Positions 32,893-40,711 of a DNA stretch of 42,115 nucleotides are shown in pieces. The notes beneath the pieces are model-generated. The model was not told the DNA's origin. It saw only the letters and a list, made by a program, of their open reading frames with translations, and searched no databases. How positions within the stretch are numbered: the first letter of the stretch is position 1; every line of letters starts with the position of its first letter. The position numbers and the translations under genes are program-made. Source of the stretch: Cellvibrionales bacterium (GTDB lineage: Bacteria; Pseudomonadota; Gammaproteobacteria; Pseudomonadales; JAHEGP01); NCBI GenBank assembly GCA_024645065.1, contig JAHEGP010000002.1, positions 1-42,115 on the forward strand, read 5' to 3'.

Positions 32893-34341
32893 ATGCAAGC
32901 AAAGCCCTTCATTATTGGCGGCAACGAGCATCTCACCATTGAACTGCCGCTGGCCATGGCCAATCGCCATGGCCTGGTCAGCGGTGCCACCGGCACCGGA
33001 AAAACCGTCACGCTGCAACGCCTCGCCGAGGGCTTTTCACAGGCCGGTGTGCCGGTGTTCATGTCCGACGTCAAGGGTGACCTGTCAGGGCTGGCGAAAC
33101 CGATGGTCAGCAATGACAAAATCCAGGCCCGGGTCGACGCGCTGAAACTGACGGGTTACCAGCCAAGGGGTTTTCCGACCCTGCTCTGGGATATCTACGG
33201 CCAGCAGGGACATCCGGTACGCGCCACCATTTCCGACATGGGCCCCCTGTTGCTGGCAAGCCTGCTGCAACTCAATGAAACCCAAACCGGTGTTTTGTAT
33301 GCCGCCTTCAAGATTGCCGATGACGAGGGCCTGCTGCTGCTCGACATGAAAGACCTGCGCGCGATGCTCAGCTGGATGGCAGACAACGCCAAGAGCCTGA
33401 GCCGCGATTACGGCAGCATGAGTGGCGCCAGCATCGCCGCGATCCAGCGCCGCCTGATGGTGCTTGAACAACAGGGAGCAGAGCATTTTTTTGGCGAACC
33501 TGCGATCGAGTTGCCGGACATCATGCAGACCGACTTTTCGGGCAATGGCGTCATTAGCATCCTCGATGCCACCCGGCTGATGCAGGAACCCCGACTCTAT
33601 GCCATGTTCCTGCTCTGGTTGATTGCGGAGTTGTTCGAGCAGTTGCCCGAGGTGGGCGACCTCGATAAACCGCGTCTGGTATTCTTTTTCGACGAGGCGC
33701 ACTTGCTATTCGACGACGCTCCCGATGCACTGCTCGACAAAATCGAACAGGTGGTACGCCTGATACGATCGAAGGGCGTCGGCATCTTTTTCGTGACCCA
33801 GAACCCCCTCGACGTGCCCGATTCGGTGCTCGGCCAACTGGGCAATCGAATTCAGCACGCCCTGCGTGCTTTTACCCCGCGGGACCAGAAAGCGGTGCGT
33901 ACCGCGGCGCAAACCTTTCGCACCAACCCCGGGCTTGATACCGAGCAGGTCATCACCGAGCTTGGGGTTGGCGAGGCATTGGTGTCGGTGCTCAACGCCA
34001 AGGGCCAGCCCACCCCGGTGGAGCGAGTACTGATCGGACCACCGGCATCGCGCATCGGGCCTATTAGCTCCCAGGAACGCGCGGAGCACCAGCAGCGCTC
34101 TCCGCTGGGGCATCGCTACGACCAGATGCTGGACCGGCAATCGGCTTACGAAATGCTCAAGATCCGCGCCGAAAACCTCGCCTTCGAACAGGCTCGAGAG
34201 GCACCGGACAAACCCGCGCGCGGGAGCCAGCGGCAAACGCCGACGGAAGCCATGATAAAAAGCGCAGCGCGCAGTTTTGGCAATCAGCTGGGCCGACAAT
34301 TGGTGCGCGGCCTGTTGGGATCTTTTAGCGGCAAGCGCTAG
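32893..34341 (+). CDS. YjgR/DUF853-type HerA-like ATPase
   Basis: A 482-residue P-loop ATPase of the HerA/FtsK class, close to E. coli YjgR along its length. Walker A is GATGTGKTVTLQ (about residues 30-41), Walker B is LVFFFDEAHLLF with the acidic pair, and the sensor region is GVGIFFVTQNPLDVPDSVLGQLGNR. I chose the ATG at 32893 (AGGAG nine bases upstream), where YjgR also begins; an earlier in-frame ATG at 32782 adds 37 unconserved residues. HerA proteins pump or translocate DNA, but the cellular role of the YjgR group is not known. The C-terminus is basic. Confidence 0.9.
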   Translation: MQAKPFIIGGNEHLTIELPLAMANRHGLVSGATGTGKTVTLQRLAEGFSQAGVPVFMSDVKGDLSGLAKPMVSNDKIQARVDALKLTGYQPRGFPTLLWDIYGQQGHPVRATISDMGPLLLASLLQLNETQTGVLYAAFKIADDEGLLLLDMKDLRAMLSWMADNAKSLSRDYGSMSGASIAAIQRRLMVLEQQGAEHFFGEPAIELPDIMQTDFSGNGVISILDATRLMQEPRLYAMFLLWLIAELFEQLPEVGDLDKPRLVFFFDEAHLLFDDAPDALLDKIEQVVRLIRSKGVGIFFVTQNPLDVPDSVLGQLGNRIQHALRAFTPRDQKAVRTAAQTFRTNPGLDTEQVITELGVGEALVSVLNAKGQPTPVERVLIGPPASRIGPISSQERAEHQQRSPLGHRYDQMLDRQSAYEMLKIRAENLAFEQAREAPDKPARGSQRQTPTEAMIKSAARSFGNQLGRQLVRGLLGSFSGKR

Positions 34342-34417
34342 GGAACACTCGACGCCAGGGGCGTTTCGCGGTTATGGTTGTGGCTCTGAACCACCTGACA
34401 ACAATGAGGAAAATAAA

Positions 34418-34897
34418 ATGACAGTTAAAGTTGGCGACTCGATTCCCTCTTGCACCCTGATGGTTATGGGCGAGAGCGGTCCGCAGCCCATCACCACCAG
34501 CGAGATTTTTGACAACCACAAAGTTGCACTGTTTGCAGTGCCCGGCGCATTTACCCCCGGCTGCTCGCTGACCCACCTCCCCGGCTTTGTAGCCAACGCC
34601 GACAAGATCCTGGCCAAGGGTGTCGACCACATTGTCTGCCTTTCCGTGAACGATGCTTTTGTCATGGCTGCATGGGGGAAGGACCAGAATGCGGAAGCTA
34701 TCATGATGCTGGCAGATGGCAATTGCGAACTCACCGAGCTGCTGGGAGTCAGTTTCGATGCCAGCGGTTTCGGCATGGGCAAACGCTCGCAAAGGTATTC
34801 AATGCTGGTAGAAAATGGCGTGGTGAAAGTATTTAACCTCGAGGCAGGCGCCGGAGTGGACGTCAGTTCGGCCGAAAACCTGATGCAAGCGCTATAG
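34418..34897 (+). CDS. Prx5-type peroxiredoxin
   Basis: A 159-residue thiol peroxidase that reduces peroxides. The peroxidatic cysteine is C49 in PGAFTPGCSLTHLPGF, the Prx5 signature; C12, the Cys of HIVCLSVND and a later Cys in NCELTELLG are other thiols, and the resolving partner may be glutathione or thioredoxin. I chose the ATG at 34418, with GAGG eight bases upstream and the standard MTVKVGDSIP start; the open frame upstream runs inside the previous gene. The nearby thioredoxin 2 gene is a plausible reductant source. Confidence 0.93.
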   Translation: MTVKVGDSIPSCTLMVMGESGPQPITTSEIFDNHKVALFAVPGAFTPGCSLTHLPGFVANADKILAKGVDHIVCLSVNDAFVMAAWGKDQNAEAIMMLADGNCELTELLGVSFDASGFGMGKRSQRYSMLVENGVVKVFNLEAGAGVDVSSAENLMQAL

Positions 34898-35012
34898 GTT
34901 CCAATCCATAGAGGCACACTCCCGCCAGCGAGCTGGCCCCGGGCCGCCAAAGGCGTGAGTGCATTATTCGTTTCAGATTGGGCAACGCAACAAGCTGTGG
35001 CATACTCTCGCC

Positions 35013-35666
35013 ATGCACAACATGGACTTCAGAGAAACCGTTATTATCGATACCGCGGCCGCGGCACTGGTCGCCAGCCCCGCTACCGGTGTCTGGCGCA
35101 ATCCCCTGGCCCGGGAGGAACGAGAGCGCGGCCACGCAACGTCTATTGTACGCTTCGATCCGGGCGCCCGCTTTGCCCAGCATGGCCACCCCCAGGGCGA
35201 AGAAATCCTGGTGCTGGAGGGTACTTTCTCCGACGAATACGGGGATTACCCGTCAGGGTCTTACATTCGCAATCCCCCTGGCTTCAAACACACTTCCTTC
35301 AGTGATCAGGGTTGCACACTGTTTGTCAAACTACATCAGTTCCAGCCTGACGACCGCCAGCAGATACACATCGACACGCGCAATACGCCATGGCTGCCCG
35401 GCCCTGGACTGCTGCGCCTCATGCCCCTGCATGATTTCAAGGCAGAGCATACCGCCCTGGTGCATTGGCCCGCGGGATACAGGCCGGATCCGGGCGGGGG
35501 CTGGGGGGGTGAAGAGATGCTGGTATTATCGGGCGAGTTGCGCAGCAAGCATGAGACATATGGGCCTGGTTACTGGTTGCGTGGACCCCACCTGAGCCAG
35601 GATTTGGTCGAAGTTAAAGAAGATACCGTGTTTTGGCTTAAAACCGGTCACCTGGCACCCCTTTAG
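35013..35666 (+). CDS. Bicupin (ChrR-type cupin) protein
   Basis: A 217-residue protein of two cupin halves. The first has metal-binding residues in FAQHGHPQGEEILVLEG and a later GFKHTSF histidine, the H-x-H...E...H pattern. The second half repeats the plan (GEEMLVLSGEL, then YWLRGPHLSQ) but lacks the histidine pair, so only one half should bind metal. ChrR-like cupins act as zinc anti-sigma factors or as metal-dependent enzymes; with no sigma-factor gene adjacent, an enzyme or stress-sensor role is more likely. The start is uncertain: ATGs at 35013 and 35022, or a GTG at 34959, none with a strong ribosome site. Confidence 0.78.
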   Translation: MHNMDFRETVIIDTAAAALVASPATGVWRNPLAREERERGHATSIVRFDPGARFAQHGHPQGEEILVLEGTFSDEYGDYPSGSYIRNPPGFKHTSFSDQGCTLFVKLHQFQPDDRQQIHIDTRNTPWLPGPGLLRLMPLHDFKAEHTALVHWPAGYRPDPGGGWGGEEMLVLSGELRSKHETYGPGYWLRGPHLSQDLVEVKEDTVFWLKTGHLAPL

Positions 35667-35735
35667 CCCTCCAATACGCCGCTGGATTCCTGACTCAGTA
35701 AGGGCGCCCCTGCGCGCTGTTGGCACTCTTTGTTA

Positions 35736-35804
35736 CATGGATCATCTTGCTGCATGGATCATCTTGCTGCATGGATCATCTTGCTGCATGGATCATCCTC
35801 GCTG
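35736..35804. repeat. 17-bp tandem repeat, about four copies
   Basis: Three perfect copies of a 17-base unit (CATGGATCATCTTGCTG at 35736-35752, 35753-35769, 35770-35786) and a fourth imperfect one (to 35804) with a C insertion. Each copy holds one GATC. The repeat lies in the gap between the convergent cupin and SDR genes. The unit is not a multiple of three, and short open frames through it are products of the repeat. Confidence 0.95.
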
Positions 35805-35877
35805 TACTCCTGCACGAACAGCATCCTCGAAAATCCCACGCCTGCGTGGCAAAGCCCGTGCATGCGCCCTCCGGCGA

Positions 35878-36669
35878 CTACGCAAACGCCCTTGGCATTT
35901 GCATATTCATTGAGTTGAGGCCTCCATTGACCGCAATGATATCGCCACTGACGTAAGACGAGGCCGGGGCAGCAAGATACAACGCGCAGGCCGCGACGTC
36001 TTCCACTGACCCCAATCGTCCCATGGGTGTCATCTCGACCATGGCACTCTCGATCTCCGGCGTGAGCATTGTGTCCAGGTCATCGGTTCGGGTCGAACCC
36101 ACAGCGATGGCGTTAACCCGAACCCGCGGCGCGAACTCCTGCGCCAACTCGCGGGTCAGGAAGGACAAGGCCGCCTTGGCAGTGCCGTAGGCCGCGAAAC
36201 ATGGGGAGGGTACATGGCCCGCTACCGAAGAGATATTGACGATGGCGCCCCCGCCCGCCGACTTAACCATTTTCGGGGCTGCGATGCGAGACAGGGCAAA
36301 GGCGGTCGCAACGTTGAAGCGAAACGCCATCTCGAACTCCAGGGTACTGGTATCAAGGGCTGGCTTGGGGGGTGACCCACCGGCGTTATTGACCAACACA
36401 TCGATGCGACCAAACTCTTCCAGGGCGACCGCCACCAGTTCCAGCAACTGCTGTTCCTGCATGACATCAGTGGGCACAGCAATCGCACGCCGACCAGTTT
36501 TGCGCACCTGGGCGGCGACGCTCTCAATGTCAGGTCGGGTTCGTGCCGCGATCACGATATCAGCCCCGGCCTGGGCGTAAGCCACGGCAATACCTGCACC
36601 TATACCGTTTCCCGCACCGGTCACAATTGCCACTTTGCCGTTCAGTTTAAACTGTTTCAGTATGGTCAT
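35878..36669 (-). CDS. SDR-family oxidoreductase
   Basis: A 263-residue classical short-chain dehydrogenase/reductase. The cofactor motif is TGAGNGIGAGIA (TGxxxGxG, about residues 17-24), NNAGG follows near residue 92, and the catalytic set is Ser (ISSVAG), Tyr and Lys in YGTAKAAL. The C-terminal CALYLAAPASSYVSGDIIAVNGG is standard. The Arg-rich segment after beta-2 (AARTRPD) suggests NADP(H). The sequence is nearest in look to the HdhA/FabG-like group; the substrate cannot be told. The ATG at 36669 has AAAGGAG nine bases upstream. It is divergent from the signalling operon that starts at 36932. Confidence 0.92.
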   Translation of the reverse strand: MTILKQFKLNGKVAIVTGAGNGIGAGIAVAYAQAGADIVIAARTRPDIESVAAQVRKTGRRAIAVPTDVMQEQQLLELVAVALEEFGRIDVLVNNAGGSPPKPALDTSTLEFEMAFRFNVATAFALSRIAAPKMVKSAGGGAIVNISSVAGHVPSPCFAAYGTAKAALSFLTRELAQEFAPRVRVNAIAVGSTRTDDLDTMLTPEIESAMVEMTPMGRLGSVEDVAACALYLAAPASSYVSGDIIAVNGGLNSMNMQMPRAFA

Positions 36670-36931
36670 TGAACACTCCTTTGAATCAGTCCCTATCAAG
36701 CCATTATTTTGCCGGGCTGGCAAGCGAGTCCGCTGCAGCAGGACCGCTATTGGACTGGCGAGGCCAGACCAATTACCGGCTGGCCGCCTATTTGCGCTAT
36801 TATCGGGGGCTAGCAGGAAGTGGCGGCGATGACAGGAGATTCCAAAGCCAATAACCGTCCCTATCGGTAGCCACTTGAGCTGTTGCGCCCTGGATGATAA
36901 ATACCATGGTTCATTGGGAGAAGCACACCTT

Positions 36932-37594
36932 ATGCGAGTCATAGTCGTCGATGATCATGCTCTCATCCGTGCCGGGCTGACCGACATCCTGCTCCAGCGC
37001 ATCCCCGGCGCCAGTATCACCGAAGCAGCCAGCAGCGCCGAAGCCATGGCTATTTTGGCCGAGGAACCGATAGACCTGGCTATCGTCGACCTGTTCATTC
37101 CCGGGGAAAGCAGCTTCGAATTTCTGCGTCATATTGGCCAGCAGTATCCCGCGCTCAAGGTCATCGTGGTATCAGCATCAGAAAACCCGTCGCACATGCG
37201 CAAAGCCATTGATTTTGGCGCACTGGGGTATATTCCCAAATCGTTTTCCAGCACTCGATTCCTCGCCGCACTGGACACGATACTGGAGGGGGGAAGCATT
37301 TTCCTGCCGGACAACCTGTCCCAGCTCAATCCGGCAGCCATAAGCGCTAACGGTGAGATCGCGCCAGGGACCACGTGCGAGGCGCTGTTGGCCTGCCTTA
37401 CCCCAAGGCAAAGGGAAATATTGCAAATGCTTGCCCAGGGCCAATCCAACAAGCAAATTGCGCGACATTGCCAGCTCTCGGAAAACACGATAAAAGTGCA
37501 TGTCAGCGCCATTCTGAGGTCACTGGGCCTGAACAATAGAACCCAGGCAGGGGTTCTCATGCAACAGATCAAGGACTTTACAACGACAGGCTAA
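36932..37594 (+). CDS. LuxR/NarL-family response regulator
   Basis: A 220-residue regulator. The receiver domain (1-120) has acidic D7-D8, phospho-acceptor D53 in IVDLFIPG and a Lys in YIPKSF; the C-terminal LuxR-type helix-turn-helix (about 150-215) reads LTPRQREILQMLAQGQSNKQIA then ENTIKVHVSAILRSLGLNNRT. I chose the ATG at 36932 with GGAGAAG eight bases upstream; the frame continues upstream without family content. It is the first gene of a plus-strand operon, 15 bases ahead of the TonB receptor, and probably pairs with the histidine kinase at the end of that operon. Confidence 0.93.
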   Translation: MRVIVVDDHALIRAGLTDILLQRIPGASITEAASSAEAMAILAEEPIDLAIVDLFIPGESSFEFLRHIGQQYPALKVIVVSASENPSHMRKAIDFGALGYIPKSFSSTRFLAALDTILEGGSIFLPDNLSQLNPAAISANGEIAPGTTCEALLACLTPRQREILQMLAQGQSNKQIARHCQLSENTIKVHVSAILRSLGLNNRTQAGVLMQQIKDFTTTG

Positions 37595-37609
37595 GCCAGG
37601 AAACAAGAC

Positions 37610-39700
37610 ATGATCTGGATCAAGTCACTCAGCCGCACCGGGCTGGGGAAGCCCGCCATGCTACTGCTAACAATCACCAGCGCCCTGCTCGTGCAGCAGG
37701 GAAGCAGTGAAACGCTCACCGATGCCGATTTCCTGCAGAACCCGATCCTTGTCAAAAGCGTTACCCATCTGCCGCAGGCCATTGCCGATTCGCCGATCGC
37801 TGTCAGTATCATCGACCGGCGAATGATCGCCGCCTCTGGTGCCATAACCCCGGTTGAAGTGTTGCGCCTGGTGCCCGGCTTCCAGGCCTACTATGTCAAT
37901 GGCAATCGCTACGGCGCGAACTACCATTCCCTGGACGACGAATACCCACGACGCATGGAGGTCAAGGTGGATGGCCGCCCGGTCTACGAACCGATTCTTT
38001 CCGCCGTGGAATGGCATTCGCTGGGCCTGGAGCTGCAGGATATCGATTATATCGAGGTGGTGCGCGGCCCCAACCAGCCCGCCGATGGCGCCAATGCCTT
38101 CCTCGGCGCCATCAATATCGTCACTCGCTCACCGGTCGCCAACCCGGGGGGAGCCGTGCGCGCAACGATTGGCTATGCCGACATGCGCAGGATGTCAGCG
38201 GTTTACAATACAACCCTGGGTGACATGCATAACCGCTTTACCGCCAGCTGGGAAACCAACGACGGCTTTCCCGAGTTCGAAGGCGACCCGGTCGATGACC
38301 AGCTTGAAATCGGCCACCTGGGATACCGGGGAGTGTGGACCCCCAACCTCTCCGACACACTGGATATCCAGGCCGGCTATTCCAGCAGCGAAAACGGTGT
38401 GGGCGGCGAGGGCCTCAACGGCAGAGCCAGTGACGTGCAGCCGCGGGATTATCGCTATACTTACCAGTCCCTGCACTGGCAGCGCAATTTCGACAGCACC
38501 CAGGATATCGAACTGCGGTTTTACCACAATTACCTTACCGGCGAGGACGAACCCCAAGCACTGGGCACCCTGGCGGAGGAGTTGGGCCTGGACCCGACAT
38601 TGATCCCGATACTGTTTCCGGGTTTCGAGGATTTCCAGCTGCCCCCCATCGAACTCGAGACCCGCTCCCAGCGTTTGGACCTGGAGCTTAGGCACAATAT
38701 CGCCTTCAACCCGAAACTGCGCCTGAACTGGGGCGCGGCTGTTCGCTACGACCGCGCCCACAGTGAATGGCTGTTCGATACCGACGACTGGCTGAGCGAC
38801 ACGTCCTACCGCCTGTTCACCAACATCGAGGCGCGACCCACCACCTGGCTCACCCTCAACCTGGGACTGATGGGCGAGAAAAACGAGATCAGCGACTCCT
38901 ACCTGAGCCCGCGGTTTTCTGCCAATTTCCATATCAATCCCCAGCAGACCATTCGCCTGATGGGCTCCCGGGGTTACCGCCCACCCAGCCTGCTGGAGGC
39001 TTACCAGTACCAGGCCTATCGCGCCCAGGAGGTGGTGGGATTGCCACCCGAACTGCAGGTACTCACCGATCCCGATATTGAAAATGAAAGCATCACCAAC
39101 TATGAGATCAGCTACCTGGGTGAGTGGCCCAGGTTTGGCCTGACACTGGACGCCAAATTCTTCTCCGAAGAACAGCAGCACCTTATCGAGGAAGCGCGGG
39201 CAGAAAATCTGCCCGATGACATTTCCTCTCCCGCGCTGATTCGCACCAATGCCATTGACATGACGACCCGCGGCTATGAAATCAGCCTCAATTATCGCCC
39301 TGCACCTGAATTGCTGCTCGCCGGCACGTACAGTCATATAGACCTGGATGGCGAACGACAGCGGGTAATACCGACGACGAGCCCCGAGGATTTTGCGGAC
39401 ATGGACGACAATATGCCGGCGCTCACGACCAGTTTCCTCGCCAGCTACCGCCTGCCCCGGGGATTCGAGGTCAGCGCCAATTACTTCCTCCAGGACGACG
39501 TTAGTTGGTTGCAGGGTGCCAATGTCGACCGTTTCGACCGCCTGGATCTGCGCCTGGCCAAGACCATTGCGATGGGGCGGGCATCGACTTTACTCGAGCT
39601 GATCGTGCAAAATGCGCTGGCGGAAGAGTATGTTGAATATCACGACTTCAACATATTTGAGCGTCGCGCCTATCTCAGGGTGAGCGTCGACTGGCAATAA
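37610..39700 (+). CDS. TonB-dependent outer-membrane receptor
   Basis: A 696-residue outer-membrane gated porin. A signal peptide (about residues 1-33) is followed by a plug domain (about 45-160) with SPIAVSIIDRRMI, VDGRPVYEP and IEVVRGPNQPADGANAFLGAINIVTR, then a beta barrel that ends in an aromatic-rich strand (RRAYLRVSVDW plus a final Gln). No clear TonB box is seen before the plug. The substrate cannot be told; placement in an operon with a binding protein and a kinase suggests it admits a signal ligand. The ATG has AGGAAAC six bases upstream. Confidence 0.93.
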   Translation: MIWIKSLSRTGLGKPAMLLLTITSALLVQQGSSETLTDADFLQNPILVKSVTHLPQAIADSPIAVSIIDRRMIAASGAITPVEVLRLVPGFQAYYVNGNRYGANYHSLDDEYPRRMEVKVDGRPVYEPILSAVEWHSLGLELQDIDYIEVVRGPNQPADGANAFLGAINIVTRSPVANPGGAVRATIGYADMRRMSAVYNTTLGDMHNRFTASWETNDGFPEFEGDPVDDQLEIGHLGYRGVWTPNLSDTLDIQAGYSSSENGVGGEGLNGRASDVQPRDYRYTYQSLHWQRNFDSTQDIELRFYHNYLTGEDEPQALGTLAEELGLDPTLIPILFPGFEDFQLPPIELETRSQRLDLELRHNIAFNPKLRLNWGAAVRYDRAHSEWLFDTDDWLSDTSYRLFTNIEARPTTWLTLNLGLMGEKNEISDSYLSPRFSANFHINPQQTIRLMGSRGYRPPSLLEAYQYQAYRAQEVVGLPPELQVLTDPDIENESITNYEISYLGEWPRFGLTLDAKFFSEEQQHLIEEARAENLPDDISSPALIRTNAIDMTTRGYEISLNYRPAPELLLAGTYSHIDLDGERQRVIPTTSPEDFADMDDNMPALTTSFLASYRLPRGFEVSANYFLQDDVSWLQGANVDRFDRLDLRLAKTIAMGRASTLLELIVQNALAEEYVEYHDFNIFERRAYLRVSVDWQ

Positions 39701-39727
39701 CTGTAGAGGCCCGGACGAAGGATCGTT

Positions 39728-40711
39728 GTGGTAAAATGCGGAAGCTTCAGCGCAAATAAAAAGGGGCTCAGGATAAGAGCTCTGGCCTACTGCAGGGTCC
39801 TTGCCGCACTCTGCATCTGCTGCATTCCATCCCTGCACGCCGAAAGGCTTACCATTATCGTTAGCGGTGAAAGCGCCGGCCTGCACGCGGCAGCCCTGAC
39901 CATTGAACGCAAATTGCAAGCTGCAAGCACCATCGTCAAGCAGCTGGATGGCCCGGACATCGGTTTGCAAGAAGCGGCTCTGGCCGACTCCGACTTGCTT
40001 ATCAGCATTGGCAACGAAGCCGCAGCAATCGCGCTGCGCAGCCGCAATACCCAACCGCTACTGTGCGCATTCGTTAGCGAGTCAACATTCCGCCAGGAAT
40101 TGCTCAAGCAGTTCGACTCTATCTCTGCCGGCCTCCAGGCCGGCGTTTCTGCCCTCTATTTTGAGCAGCCGCCCGAGCGCATGTTCGAACTGGCCCGGCT
40201 CGTGGTTCCCGATGCGAAAATTGCAGGAATGGCGCTTGGCCCGGTGCTACAGCAACAACAAAAACGCCTTGCAAGACAGGCCCACAGTTCCGGCCTGGAA
40301 CTGCGCAGCATAGTGGTCGGGGCCGACTCCAACCTGGTCAAGGCCCTCGACCCGCTGGTCAGGCAGGCCGATCTGATGATGGCGATGCCGGACAAGGCGC
40401 AGTGGCACAGCCAAACTGCGAAATGGCTGTTATACCTGACCTATCGTCGGGCCAAGCCGGTGATTGCGTTCTCTGCACGCTACACCGAAGCTGGCGCCGT
40501 TGCATCGCTCTATACCCAAGCCGATGATATCACTGAACAGGCGGCGGCCGTGGCTACCAAATTGCTCGCCAAGCCAGGTCCGGGCGCTATCTATTGGCCC
40601 GAAAAGTTCCATGTCAGCACCAACCTCTCGGTAGCCAAAGCGCTGGGACTGCCGCTACTCGATGCCAGTGACTACGAGCGCTTGCTCAGCAGTGCCGGAG
40701 TCAAGCCATGA
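39728..40711 (+). CDS. Periplasmic ABC_sub_bind-type ligand-binding protein
   Basis: A 327-residue protein with an N-terminal signal peptide (basic region, then hydrophobic LAALCICCIPSLHA, cleavage near residue 38) and the fold of the ABC_sub_bind (PF04392-like) family: a repeated alpha/beta pattern such as SDLLISIGNEAAAIAL, PLLCAFVSES, and KPVIAFSARYTEAGAVASLYTQ. It starts with GTG at 39728 after AAGGAT. No ABC permease or ATPase gene is present nearby. Its stop overlaps the start of the histidine kinase (ATGA at 40708-40711), so the two are translated together. The inferred job is ligand presentation to the kinase rather than uptake. Confidence 0.88.
   Translation: MVKCGSFSANKKGLRIRALAYCRVLAALCICCIPSLHAERLTIIVSGESAGLHAAALTIERKLQAASTIVKQLDGPDIGLQEAALADSDLLISIGNEAAAIALRSRNTQPLLCAFVSESTFRQELLKQFDSISAGLQAGVSALYFEQPPERMFELARLVVPDAKIAGMALGPVLQQQQKRLARQAHSSGLELRSIVVGADSNLVKALDPLVRQADLMMAMPDKAQWHSQTAKWLLYLTYRRAKPVIAFSARYTEAGAVASLYTQADDITEQAAAVATKLLAKPGPGAIYWPEKFHVSTNLSVAKALGLPLLDASDYERLLSSAGVKP

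Noticed and set aside
35736..35804. Tandem repeat as a CRISPR array
   Set aside because: Copies are contiguous with no spacers, the unit is only 17 bases and no cas gene is present.
35720..35956. Short open frames through the 17-bp repeat
   Set aside because: They encode only the repeat read in different frames (HLAAWIILLHGSS-like) and have no ribosome site.
38195..39337. 380-codon minus-strand open frame
   Set aside because: Antisense to the TonB receptor gene; Gln/Gly/Val-rich shadow with no recognisable domain.
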